The notes under the pieces: generated by a model | Told to the model about the DNA's origin: nothing | Database searches by the model: none | Seen by the model: only the letters and a program-made list of their open reading frames with translations | Translations under genes and position numbers: made by a program | Assembly: GCA_033807775.1 (NCBI GenBank) | Contig: CM066313.1 | Span: 88,599,484-88,663,483, forward strand | Reading direction: 5' to 3' | DNA from: Saussurea involucrata | Taxonomy: Eukaryota > Streptophyta > Magnoliopsida > Asterales > Asteraceae | Length of the DNA stretch: 64,000 nt | Part shown: piece after piece, positions 53,624 through 64,000 of the stretch | How positions within the stretch are numbered: the first letter of the stretch is position 1 | How the letters are laid out: each line of letters opens with the position of its first letter

Positions 53624-53749
53624 GGAGAAACCAAGGTGGATGACTTGGATAATGAGAATGAAGTATTTGTTAAATGATGAATTGTGGTGAAATCTTGATT
53701 GTTCCTCATCGGTAAGAAAGTGAAAGGTTTTGACGAGAAAAATACGATA

Positions 53750-53866
53750 TAAAGAGAAGATGACAACTTGAATGTAGATCCAAAATTTGATCTAATTTTG
53801 TGTTAAATAGTTATTTTTCATTTGCATGACAAAATATTTAATGTCTTAAGTAAAATTTTCATTTTC

Positions 53867-53907
<41 letters not shown>

Positions 53908-54072
53908 GAAACAATCAAAGGTATTTGACATGACATTTTAAGAATGAAGTATTTCTCAAAGTACGGATTGTGATTGGAATTAAGTTATTTCACTTTAGTG
54001 AGTAGTTGAAAGATTGAAATAAATATGATTGTATAAGAAAGAACGATGAAATGTCTTTGTGTCAACTCATAC
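53750..54072. repeat. Dispersed duplicate, copy 2 (partner 51771-52087)
   Basis: See the partner copy. It contains its own TA microsatellite at 53872-53903. 54073-54295 continues as AT-rich DNA ending in ATTGTCCCACATTGG, directly before the LTR at 54296. Confidence 0.7.
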
Positions 54073-54295
54073 TTATGCGGTTGTTTTATTCTGAGTGACC
54101 CTCACTTTGCTTACATAAAAATTAGTTGGAAAATTTGATCATAAAAATCATATATAAATACATATATATTTAAGGAACAACGTTAAGTGTAAACTGAAAT
54201 CTTAGAGGACAATAAGAAGAAACCAAGGTAGATGACTTAGCATAATGAGAATGAAGTATTCCTCAACTGATGAAATATTGATTGTCCCACATTGG

Positions 54296-56636
54296 TGTAA
54301 CAACCCAATTTTAGTATGTTTGAAGTTTAGTGTCCAGAATGTAAAGAATGAAAGTTTTGTTGAAGGACTTAAGTGCAATTTATGAAAAATATATATAGAC
54401 TCAAATCCTTAGGTTTTCTGGGGACTGTTCATTCATCTCATTCTTTTGGCGGCTGAAAGGAAGACAAGGAGAAAGCTGATTATTCATCATATTGATTGAG
54501 AAGGTCATTGTTGGTGGTGAGTCATCCTTGCCTTTATGGAAAACTCTGCATAGTATTAATTTAAGAAAACAAGCATGTAGTCTACTCTTCTGTTCACACT
54601 GTGCAAAAGTGAAAGAACACAAATGGGTTTAATCTTTGTAACCAAGTAATTAATTAAGATATTGGGTCTAGAATGTTAATCTCTGTTTGAGGAGAGTAAT
54701 GCTTAACGTTATGGAAGAAATCTATAGTTAAATTCGTAGAAATGAAATAGTGAAGGATTACTATGTTTTTCACCTAAACACTTTTTACTGTGTATTTTGG
54801 GGGTTTGTGGCTAAAATTGCGATTTAGTGATTAGAAGGAAATCAAATCGATTCTTTAAACCTAAATTGTTAGCAAGGATTTAGGATGCAAATTACGAGTA
54901 AAAATGTTATGGTAATAACCTCACTAATCAATTGGATAAGAAGAAACTGAGTGTAAGGATTTTTGGGTTTGAGTCGCTGCAAGTAGAACACCGAAATCAG
55001 CCTTGGCGCAAAGCAGGCCTTGGCGCAAAGCAGGCCTTGGCGCAAATGCGCAAACCAGACCGAGGCTCGGGCCGACTTAAGAGGTTAATGATCCAATGTT
55101 TTAAGGTAGGATTAACAGGAGAAATTAGAATCAGAAATTGAGTTGCGTCTAATTAATTTATATATTAAATTATTAAGTGTACGAGCGGAAAGAGGCCCGA
55201 GGTTAGGAAGAAATTGCAATCAGGTGAGTTCTTTCAACCCATTTTTATGACGTACTCTATTTCACTAGAATGGTTTCTTTATCAGCATGAATTGCTTTAT
55301 AAAGTTTTGCATGATCCATGAACTGTATGTTTATTTAGCAAATGAAAGGATTAGTTAAAATTTTTCTTAATGTGAATTTCAAAGTGTTATATGCATGCTA
55401 TGTGGAGTTGGTTACACGGTGGGGTCAGGGTACTAAAAGATTTTATAATCCCTTGGGCATATGAAGGTTAGCTTGTAGGTTGGAATTTGTTTTCTACTAC
55501 ATGGAGGAACACGGGGTCCATTTGGACTCCGGTGTAGACGAGAGGGTGTCCGCCAGGCCCCGATCGGAATAGCTTATGCGATCCCTGAACCCCGTGTATA
55601 CCCTTATATGAAGAGAATGTGAAGTTTGTGAACTTTCTTTTAATGAAATGACTTTATTCTGTGATAAATGTTTTATGGAGGGAATTCACTAGGTCTAACC
55701 GTCGCTTTTCAAAAACTAAACCATTTTTAGGTAAGCGTACTGGGGGTTCTTCTAGCAAGAACTAGGAAAAGGCCAGGTGGACATGGAGATTAGAGCGACT
55801 CCAAGATCCATGTTTTTTACTAGATAAGGGCTCGGCTGTGGATTTAGAGACTTCCACTGTCAATTTAGTCTAGTATAGTTATGGATGTTTAAAGACAAGT
55901 TATGTTATGTAATTCAAACGCTCATTTTATGATTTAATGCATGTTATGTTTTTGGGACGTTACAAATGGTATCAGAGCCTTAGTTTAGGGGATTTAGGTG
56001 ACCATTCGGGCCTAAACGTAAACTATAGGATGAGGATCACAGCCGAGACATAGGATTGCCTCTAGGAACAATCACTATAAATGCGCTTAGGAATAAGGTG
56101 CCAAGGACAAACGTGTAAGGTAAGTTTGGTATTACACCTGGCCAGTGTAATTACGAACTTACAGGTACATGTGCGTACTTACAATACCTTACTTAAAGCA
56201 AATTTGTTGTGTCATGTCTAGCAAGGATTAATTATGGGTTTCTTTCAGTTTAGCGCTATGGCTGGGAGAATGGTGAGGAATAGGTCAGTAAGATCCCTGA
56301 GGGATAGACCGAATTCCATTGTTTGAGAAATGTCGTGTAAGATCATATATGATGGGATGTGTGTATACGCCGAGAGAGGAAATATTGTATAGAATGTTAT
56401 GAGTCGTCTAGAAGTAATTCTTCGAGGATTCGAAGGGGATGGATGTTGAGTTTGATTAAGACTCCTGCTTCAGGAGAGCCCCAGTTCTAGGAATCATGGG
56501 ATAGAGCGGTCCGGACGGTAAGGAAGGGCAAAGTCAAAAACCTTGAAAGTACCTATAGAGCCCTGACTTCTTAGTCGAGCTTATCAATGGCAGGATAGCC
56601 AAAAACTTGACAGTGCTTAGAATACACCTATAGACG
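54296..56636 (+). mobile_element. Gypsy-4: 5' LTR plus leader, cut off by an Athila-like element
   Basis: LTR 54296-55964 (1,669 bp, TGTAACAACCC to GGGACGTTACA), then two bases and a tRNA-Met primer site (55967-55978). The leader at 56030-56230 matches 39425-39580. A start ATG at 56260 ('MAGRMVRNRSVRS') soon hits a stop, so gag is broken. The LTR contains 2.5 copies of the 18-bp GGCGCAAAGCAGGCCTTG (about 55007-55050). The element is interrupted at 56637. Confidence 0.82.
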
Positions 56637-58227
56637 TGTGCTACTTAAACCTCAACGCAAGTATACGATGAGATCTAATATCGTCTTTCAAGTAATAAAT
56701 TGGTAAAATACCTGATATCGTTCCCACAAAGATTGAAGTAAAAAGTTAAATAAAAAGTAGAAGAAGGAAATGATTTCAGATGGCGAATTTGAAGAGATTG
56801 ATTTGTTTTGTTTGGATTATCACTTTGATGTTGTTAACAGAGAATAAAGCTAGCACGGGTGTAAAACTTTAAGGTGGGACTTAAACTTAAATTTCAGCGG
56901 GCCATGCTGCAGGAATGCTGCAGCATGCAGTTTTGTCATAACTAGATCCATCATCTATTTTGAGAGTATTCCTCCCGGACTTCAGTATTCCCACTACTGT
57001 TTAGATTCAACTAGACACATCTCTGTGTAGTCTCCAACTATTTATAGTGGGGATAAAGTTCTCAAAATATATGGACGACCAAATCTCTTTGTATCAAAAA
57101 CCGCTCTCTCGAGCCGATTCCCATATCATTCAAGTTGGTGTGTTCCAAGTGGCTTATCTCTAAGTCCACTACACTTTAACACTTTAGATTAGTGACCACT
57201 TGTCGAGAATAAATCAGTTTAGAAAAACATGGATGATAACTGTCACTTTATCAGTAACTCTCTCAAGTCTACTTCCCATATCATTCAAACTGACGTGCAT
57301 TCAGTGGCTTATCTCTAAGTCCGCGACACTTTAACACTTTAGCAAGTGATCAGTTCGTCAAGAATTGTCATTGGTTTTAATAAAACTTGAATGAAATGGT
57401 GGAACATTGTTATTGCAAAACAATGTCCACTTTCCTTTGGTTTAAAATCCCACCTTTCCGTTTCACACCCGGACTATTAAAATTAGCTACTCATAACGGA
57501 AAGTAAAGAAAGCAATAAATGACGATAATTAAATTGCATAAATGTAAATGACGGAAATGTAAATGACGGAATGTAAAATGCAAGAAATAAATGACGGAAT
57601 GTAAATTGCAATAAATGAAAGACAAGAAATGTATCAACAAGAATTATAAAAGGTAAGAATTGTAAAATGTAACTACTAATTAGATTGCAAGTTAACTCAA
57701 GAGTTTGTCACTTTCTTGAATATGAGATCACACGATTGTTACTAAGTTATCTATGATATCTCTCCAAAGCTTCCCAAGCCCTTCCTTATATACTAGAGGA
57801 AAGGGAGGGGCAAAATAGTAACTTCCCATCAAAGGGAACAAAAGGGTACATAGTAGTTCAAAAGATAAACTACTACAATAATGCAAAAGGTGAGTAATTT
57901 CCATCTTTCTTTTTCCTTCTAGAAGCTTTAAAAGATCAGCAACAAAAAGGGCATGTCGTCTGTCCAAAATAAGCTCCAAGGTCTTGATTGAGTAAGTTGC
58001 CTGCTGCTGCCATGTTGCAGCATAAGTCTGCACTATTAAAACTGCCAAAACACTACAAATTAGCCATTCTAAGTTATAAAACAGGTTACCCACTACTTTA
58101 GCTCCAATAAACAACAAAGTGGAAAATAAGTAAATAAAAGGACTCAAAGTTAGGGATATTAAAGATAAAATGACTCAAAGTGGAAGTAAAAAGACCTAAT
58201 ATGCATTACTAATTAATGCATATCACA
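56637..58227 (-). repeat. Athila-like 3' LTR (about 1,590 bp)
   Basis: On + it runs TGTGCTACTTAAACC to CATATCACA, giving TGTG...CACA ends. The phrase TATCGTTCCCACAAAGATTG near its left end is typical of Athila-group LTRs. Two diverged copies of an about 85-bp block lie at 57115-57200 and 57264-57350, and short AAATGACGGAATGTAAAT repeats at 57535-57620. The 139-codon open frame on minus at 57728-58147 has no recognisable domain. The second LTR is outside the window, so the borders rest on end motifs. Confidence 0.6.
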
Positions 58228-59074
58228 CCCTCAAACTAGAACTGTTGCTTGTCCCCAAGCAACTAAGACACAAAAATAAAATGACTCAAATTGGTAAAAG
58301 CTTGCATAATGAGAACATTAAGTGCATACATAGAAATGATAGAAACAAGCATGCAAAACATAGCCATCATAAATCCCAAGTACCATGATCTTGATCTAAC
58401 AATGAGTGTGAACCATAAGCTAGTACCCTTTTCTCTTTGTTATGCTCTACACATCTCATATCTAGAATCAAAAGGACTTTGCATAAACAGGTTCACTCTT
58501 TTGGCTTCATTTTGTCTCACTTTGCCTTTTTCTTTTCTTTGCTTCAACATATATGATTTTTCAATTTTTGTGGCACTTTTGTGCTCTTTTGTGTTGACAG
58601 CCATGCACTTAGCCCCTATAAGACTTTTATAGTGCTTAAAGGTCACCAATGGCAAAAAAAATTGAAGAGCTTTACTCTTTTTCTTGTGATAATGCACATG
58701 CCATGGTGAACTTCCCCACCCTCAAACTAGAAAGTAACAATGTCCTCATTGTTTATTGGATAAGTGTATGGGTGGATGCAAGTGGTTAAATTTGAGGAAC
58801 AAATGATGGCCTCTCTCATGTCCTAGATGTGTGTGAGATATCGTTCAAAATGTGGTCCCAAGCAAAAGGATGCTAGTTCTAGCAAGAACTACATCATTAG
58901 ATATGGAAATATGACTTTAGAATTTATTTAGGCTATATAAGTATGCTCAAGTCTATCATCAATGCTCATTATGCAATAAAATAAAACCTAAAAATTAACA
59001 AAAAAAAATCCCAAACTCAATACTAAGAAAATGAAACGAAACATTGGAGCTAAAGGAATATGGATAAACCTGTC
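58228..59074 (-). other. Athila-like 3' non-coding region with hairpin and repeated purine tracts
   Basis: On minus, CTAGTTTGAGGG occurs at the LTR edge and again near 58725-58715, the latter followed by GTGGGGAAG. CAATGAGGACATTG (about 58755-58742) lies just before it, the combination common 3' of Athila/Tat coding regions. GTTGCTTG-TCCC-CAAGCAAC (58244-58263) is an 8-bp hairpin. Confidence 0.55.
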
Positions 59075-59340
59075 CTACTCCTTAAGAGTAGGCTGTGTTG
59101 TATGCTGCGGCCCTGCTGCAGCATCAGTAGCATAGGTTTCCAGTTTTTCTTTCAATGCCATGTTCTCCTCTTGCAGCTTTGTCTTCTCTCGTTCCAATCT
59201 CCTTATCTTCAGCCCCAAATTCCTGATTTTTAAGCTATGATTCTTGGATGGGTCAGTCTTCAATTCCTCTCTCAGCTTTTGTCCTTCTTCTTTCAACTTG
59301 GCTGCCACATCAGCCTTTAGATCGTCCATCTTCTCAAGAA
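59075..59340 (-). pseudogene. C-terminal coiled-coil of the Athila-like element's 3' ORF
   Basis: About 88 minus-strand codons ending at 59075: 'DDLKADVAAKLKEEGQKLRE', 'LGLKIRRLEREKTKLQEENM' and a Gln/Thr-rich tail. It is a strong coiled coil, similar in character to the 3' ORF of Athila-type elements. It is cut at 59341 by the Gypsy-3 LTR, so the N-terminal part should lie beyond the right window edge. Confidence 0.6.
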
Positions 59341-59341
59341 A

Positions 59342-60857
59342 TGTAACATCCCACATATCCAAACGTACATATATCATAAAATTCATAACATGTTTCCAAC
59401 AAAAATAATTCATATTACACATTTGGTCCCCAAAGTCTGACAAAACAACTTTAAGAAATACAGTACAAACTTGATTCTATTTAAATAACATAATAACTAA
59501 CAACAAGTTTATAAGTACAAAAGCATCCATATTTTTCTTAACGATCATCTCCTCAAAAGCTATCCAAAAAGTGTTCTAATCACTTGGTCTTACTGGATCC
59601 TCCACTTGGAATACATATTTTAAAACATAAAATGAGGGTTAGACCTAATGGTCTAGTGAGAAAATCCCTGATATTTAAAAATCATTACAAATTTATTTAT
59701 ACAAAATCCTCTTTATACAAAAGCACATATATTACACGTAAATTAATACCAACCACGATTTATACATCATACCTGTCCCATCCCACCTTATCCCTCCACC
59801 AATGGCCAATATCAATTGGTTGCGAGCCAATTTAACACACCGGTCCAAAGCCCGGCCACGTATTATATTCCCATATAATACTCACGTAATTATAATATCG
59901 CAATATATTATAATCACCCACGTATGACATATTCATACCACATATCAAATATTTGTTATCCACATAATGTATTCCAGTAAAAATACTTTTAAAGTAAAAC
60001 CCACCTGAATGCTTTTCCATGTTTTCCAAAAATCTCTTCAACAAGTCCCACTTTTATCTTTGAATTTTACTATCTGAAATAGTTAATTAACAAGAATACA
60101 CCTCATTAATAAATCTGAATTTTAACACTTTTCGCACCCCACAGCTTGCGAAATCCTCACTTTTCGCAACCCACTGTTGCGAAAACCAAAGAACTCGCAA
60201 CCCACTGTTGCGAAAACCTCACTTCTCGCAACCTACTGTTGCGAAAACCCCACTTCTCGCAACCTACTGTTGCGAAAACCTGCAAAAATTACTGTTCATC
60301 GTCTTTTTAATTAAGCTCAGCCAAAAACGACTTTCAATCCAATATTTACCCATAAATCGTACTTTCAAGCTTAGACTTCCCAAAACATCCATTTTTAACA
60401 AAACCCACCTAAAAACTTAACTAGCAACTCAAGAACACTTTTAAGAATTAAAACACATACAAAGATAGATGAATTTGTTACCTTCTTTTCTTCAGTTTAA
60501 TCCTTAAATCACAGTAGCAGAAATCCTTCTTCTTTCTCTTAATCCTTCTCGCAAATCTATCTCTTTCTCTTTTTCTTTCTTACGTAACACACACAACTCA
60601 CCAAGATAAGATATTTCTATCTTTTTGCCTAAAATAGAAGACATCATCTTCAATTAGAAGTATTAGGGGCGGTGGTGGTGAAATGTTTGACAAAAATGAC
60701 CAAACCCACCCTAAGCTTATCTCACTTGGCAATAAATACCCCTAATCTTTCAAATAAAAATAAAAACTTACCCCTTAACTTCTTAACTTCATAAAATACT
60801 AAAATAAAGACTTATAAAATTCTAACTTTAATTTAGATAAAATACCTGGTTATTACA
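59342..60857 (-). repeat. Gypsy-3 3' LTR (1,516 bp)
   Basis: Defined by TG...CA ends and the adjacent polypurine tract. AT-rich, with a hairpin minisatellite at 60127-60282. Confidence 0.85.
60127..60282 (-). repeat. Hairpin minisatellite in the Gypsy-3 LTR
   Basis: Five units of about 31 bp, each centred on TTTTCGCAAC-CCACT-GTTGCGAAAA or a close variant (10-bp arms at best, 5-nt loop). The first unit is the most diverged (CGCACCCCACAGCTTGCG), yet its arms still pair partly. Confidence 0.85.
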
Positions 60858-60895
60858 ACATCTCCCCCTTAAAAGAATTCCGTCCCGGAATTCAG

Positions 60896-63800
60896 TTAAG
60901 AGAACAGATGAGGGTATTTGGCTCTCATATCCGATTCTGATTCCCACGTCGCATCTTGACCCCTATGATGCTTCCACTGAACCTTTACTTGTCTGATCTC
61001 TTTGTTCCTCAATACCTTGACCTTGTGATCAACTATGGCTTCCGGTTCTTCCACATAGTTCAACTTTTCGTCAACCTGGATATCTGGTAAAGAGACTGCC
61101 TGGTTTGGTGTAACTAAACATTTCCGAAAATTCGATACATGAAACGCGTTGTGAATCCTGCTCAATTCAGACGGAAGATCCAATCTGTACGCTACTTCAC
61201 CGATCCTTTCCGTAATTTCAAATGGCCCAATATACCGCGGACTGAGTTTACCTTGTTTCCCAAAACGTATGACTCCTTTCCAGGGCGATACTTTCAACAT
61301 TAAAAAATCCCCAACCTGAAACTCTAACGGTTTCCGATGTCGATCAGTATAGCTTTTCTGTCTGTCTTGAGCTGTTTTCAATCTATCCCGAATCTGAGTA
61401 ATCTTATCCGCTGTTAACTGTACTATTTCTGGCCCTGCTAATTGTTTCTCCCCTACTTCATTCCAACACAAAGGCGTTCGGCATTTTCTACCATACAATT
61501 CTTCAAACGGTGCCGCCTGAATGCTAGAATGATAACTGTTGTTGTAGGCGAATTCTATCAAAGGCAGATATTTATCCCACGATCCCCCAAAATCAACTAT
61601 ACAAGCCCGAAGCATATCTTCTAAGGTCTGGATTGTTCTTTCACTCTGCCCGTCAGTCTGAGGATGATATGTTGTACTCAACTTTACTTGCGTTCCCATC
61701 TCTTTTTGAAAGCTTCTCCAGAATCTGGAAGTAAAACGACTATCTCGATCGGAAATAATCGAGATTGGAACTCCGTGTCGAGTTACTATTTCATTAATGT
61801 ACAATTTAGCTAAACGTTCCAATGAATCAGTTTCTTTTATTGGCAAGAAATGAGCAGACTTCGTCAATCTATCCACAATCACCCAAATAGAATCGAATCC
61901 CTTTGAAGTTCTAGGCAACTTGGTAATAAAATCAGTAGTGATCTGATCCCATTTCCACATTGGTATATCTAATCGTTGTAACTGACCAAACGGCTTCTGA
62001 TGCTCAATCTTTACTTTCTTGCAGGTAGTACAATCTTCCACATACTTAGCAACACTTCTTTTCATTCCCGGCCACCAATAGAATTGTTTCAAATCTCTAT
62101 ACATTTTATTTGTAACTGGATGAATAGAAAATCGAGATTGATGCGCTTCTTGTAGTACACGGTCTCGTAATCCACCCAAACGAGGCACCCAAATTCTGTT
62201 CCCCATACACAACAACCCACGGTCATCTTTCCCAAGCAATGCTGCTATCCCAACCAACCGTTCTGACTTCAAACTTTCTTCCTGATAAGCATCTATTTGG
62301 CACTTCAGTAATTCATCAAAGATATTAGGAAGGAGTTCAGCTCGTAGCGATATCGCTTTTATCGTTCCACTTCTTTCTTGATGACTTAATGCATCTGCTA
62401 CCACGTTCGCCTTCCCGGGGTGATAAAGGATTTCACAATCGTAATCATTCACTAATTCTAACCACCTTCTTTGCCTCATATTCAGTTCCTTCTGATCAAA
62501 AAGATGTTGGAGACTCTTATGGTCCGTGAAAATTTGACATTTGGAACCATAAAGATAATGTCTCCAAATCTTTAATGCGAAGACAACTGCTGCAAGCTCC
62601 ATATCATGGGTAGGATATTGCCTTTCGTGATCCTTTAACTAACGAGAAGCATAGGCAATCACCTTTCCACGTTGCATAAGTACACATCCCAATCCTAGCT
62701 TAGAAGCATCACTGTAGACCACAAAATCATCGGAACCTTCTGGCAATGCTAATATCGGCGCGCTGCAGAGTTTCTTCTTCAATATTCTGAATGCCTCATC
62801 CTGTTCTGCTTTCCATTCAAACATCAGATTCATCCGAGTCAGCTTAGTCAATGGCGTCGCGATTCGAGAAAAGTCTTTTATAAATTTCCGATAATATCCA
62901 GCTAGACCTAGAAAACTACGTACTTCGGTTGCCGTTTTCGGCGGTTCCCATCTTTCAATTGCTTCCACTTTCGCTGGATCAACTTGTATACCCTTCTCTG
63001 AAACTGCATGACCCAAAAACTGAACTTCTCGTAGCCAGAATTCACATTTAGAGAACTTAGCGTACAACTTTTCTTTCTTCAGCAACTCTAGAATCAAACG
63101 AAGATGTTGTGCGTGATCCTCTTTGGATCAGGAATAAATAAGTATATCATCGATAAATACTATGACAAATTTATCGAGATACGGCTTACATACCCGATTC
63201 ATCAAATCCATAAAAACGGCTGGAGCGTTCGTCAGTCCGAACGGCATCACCAAGAATTCATAGTGACCATACCTTGTACGAAAAGCAGTCTTTAGTACAT
63301 CTTCTTCCTTAACCTTCAATTGATGGTAGCCAGATCTGAGATCAATCTTGGAAAAGTAACAAGCTCCAACTAATTGATCAAAAAGGTCATCAATTCTTGG
63401 AAGTGGATACTTGTTCTTAATCGTACGCTTATTCAGCTCCCGGTAGTCAATACACATTCTCATTGAACCGTCTTTCTTCTTTACAAACAAAACTGGTGCA
63501 CCTCACGGCGAAGAGCTGGGTCTGATGAAGCCCTTATTAGATAAATCTTAAAGCTGTGCCATCATTTCTTTCATTTCTGGAGGTGCTAGTCTGTACGGCG
63601 CCCGAGCGATTGGAGTGGCTCCAGGTACCAGGTCTATACCAAATTCTACTTGCCTAACAGGAGGAAGACTATTCAAGTCTTCAGGAAAAACTTCTGGGTA
63701 TTCATTAACAATGGAAATATCTTCCAGCTTAATCTTTTCAGGCCTACTATCTATCACATATGCTAAATAACTCGAGCAACCCTTACTAACACATTTACGG

Positions 63801-64000
63801 GCTTTTATCATAGTTATAAGATTGGACTGATGATTCTTACGATCACCATAGATCACTACTGCCCTCTTATCAGGTAAAACAACGTTGATTATTTTCTTAT
63901 CACAAACTATGTTAGCCCGATGTTCAACTAACCAATCCATCCCCACGACCACATCAAACTCGACCAACTCTATAGGAAATAGTTGTATCGGTACCCCACA
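60896..64000 (-). pseudogene. Gypsy-3 pol: protease, RT, RNase H, integrase, chromodomain tail
   Basis: One continuous minus-strand frame from the window edge to 60896, interrupted by four stops: TAA at 63548, TGA near 63503, TGA near 63126 and TAG near 62637. Order: protease end ('VVVGMDWLVEHRANIVC'); RT ('APVLFVKKKDGS', 'FSKIDLRSGYHQLKV', 'LVMPFGLTNAPAVFM', catalytic 'FIDDILIYS'); RNase H ('VVYSDASKLGLG', 'MELAAVVFALKIWRHYLYG'); integrase with HHCC ('HPVTNKMYRDL', 'CTTCKKVKIEHQ') and DDE ('TTDFITKLP', 'IISDRDSRF', 'TDGQSERTIQTLED'); GPY region and tail 'VQWKHHRGQDATWESESDMR'. All stops look like C-to-T or G-to-A changes. Close relative of Gypsy-1 and Gypsy-2. Confidence 0.93.

Larger units (their letters stand above)
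59342..64000 (-). mobile_element. Gypsy-3, Tekay-like element running off the window
   Basis: 3' LTR 59342-60857 (TGTAACATCCC to GGTTATTACA on +), purine tract AAGGGGGAGATGT on minus at 60870-60858, then pol on minus from 60896 to the window end. Gag, primer site and 5' LTR lie outside. It is inserted in the coiled-coil ORF of the Athila-like element. It is the best-preserved pol in the window, with only in-frame stops and no frameshift seen. Confidence 0.92.

Noticed and set aside
57728..58147. 139-codon minus-strand frame
   Set aside because: It lies inside the Athila-like LTR, has hydrophobic low-complexity stretches and no recognisable motif; treated as chance.

Overview
The window is eukaryotic nuclear DNA from a flowering plant, almost certainly a eudicot. 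It carries plant receptor-kinase gene pieces with GT-AG introns, Copia and Ty3/Gypsy LTR retrotransposons with plant-type initiator tRNA-Met primer binding sites, a hAT-like MITE and long AT-rich intergenic stretches. I cannot fix the family or species. There are no operons, bacterial genes or CRISPR arrays; most of the 64 kb is nested retroelements, and the only host genes are three decayed or partial receptor-like kinase loci on the minus strand.

Layout. 1-1966: intergenic DNA with a 577-bp hAT-like MITE (1058-1634, 8-bp target duplication). 1967-6663: complete but frame-broken Copia element on + (Copia-A). 7213-7507 and 13495-13963: two halves of a G-type lectin (S-domain) receptor pseudogene on -, split by 7508-13494, a tandem Copia array of form LTR-internal-LTR-internal-LTR bounded by one 5-bp target duplication (Copia-B). 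14654-16519: six exons encoding the membrane and kinase part of a second S-domain receptor kinase on -, cut from its ectodomain by a non-coding LTR element (16550-18554). 19244-20015: first exon of an LRK10L/WAK-type receptor on -. 22300-31082: Tekay-like Gypsy-1 on - (LTRs about 2.2 kb), sitting inside the LTR of an older relative, Gypsy-2 (to 33953). 33954 to about 37930: gag-only Copia-like element 1 on +, with an intact 478-codon ORF. About 37986-39419: Tat-like Gypsy fragment on -. 39420-42060: very degenerate Gypsy on +, ending next to a Helitron-like terminus. 43252-50649: gag-only Copia-like element 2 on +, complete with LTRs and target duplication. 50650-54295: AT-rich tandem and dispersed repeats. 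54296-64000: three nested Gypsy elements (a + LTR with leader, an Athila-like - element, and Tekay-like Gypsy-3 on -, which runs off the window end).

Most worth following up: (i) the two gag-only elements carry, 3' of the ORF, an array of 7-bp-stem, 8-nt-loop hairpins at a regular 44-bp step with compensatory base changes; (ii) Copia-B has no recognisable tRNA primer site, but the 25-nt leader where one belongs is perfectly complementary over 14 nt to its own LTR, a possible self-priming or U5-AUG type arrangement; (iii) at least four unrelated LTR families here contain short tandem arrays whose units are themselves hairpins or palindromes, and copy number differs between sister LTRs in two of them. 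All coordinates come from reading by eye; no database search was possible.
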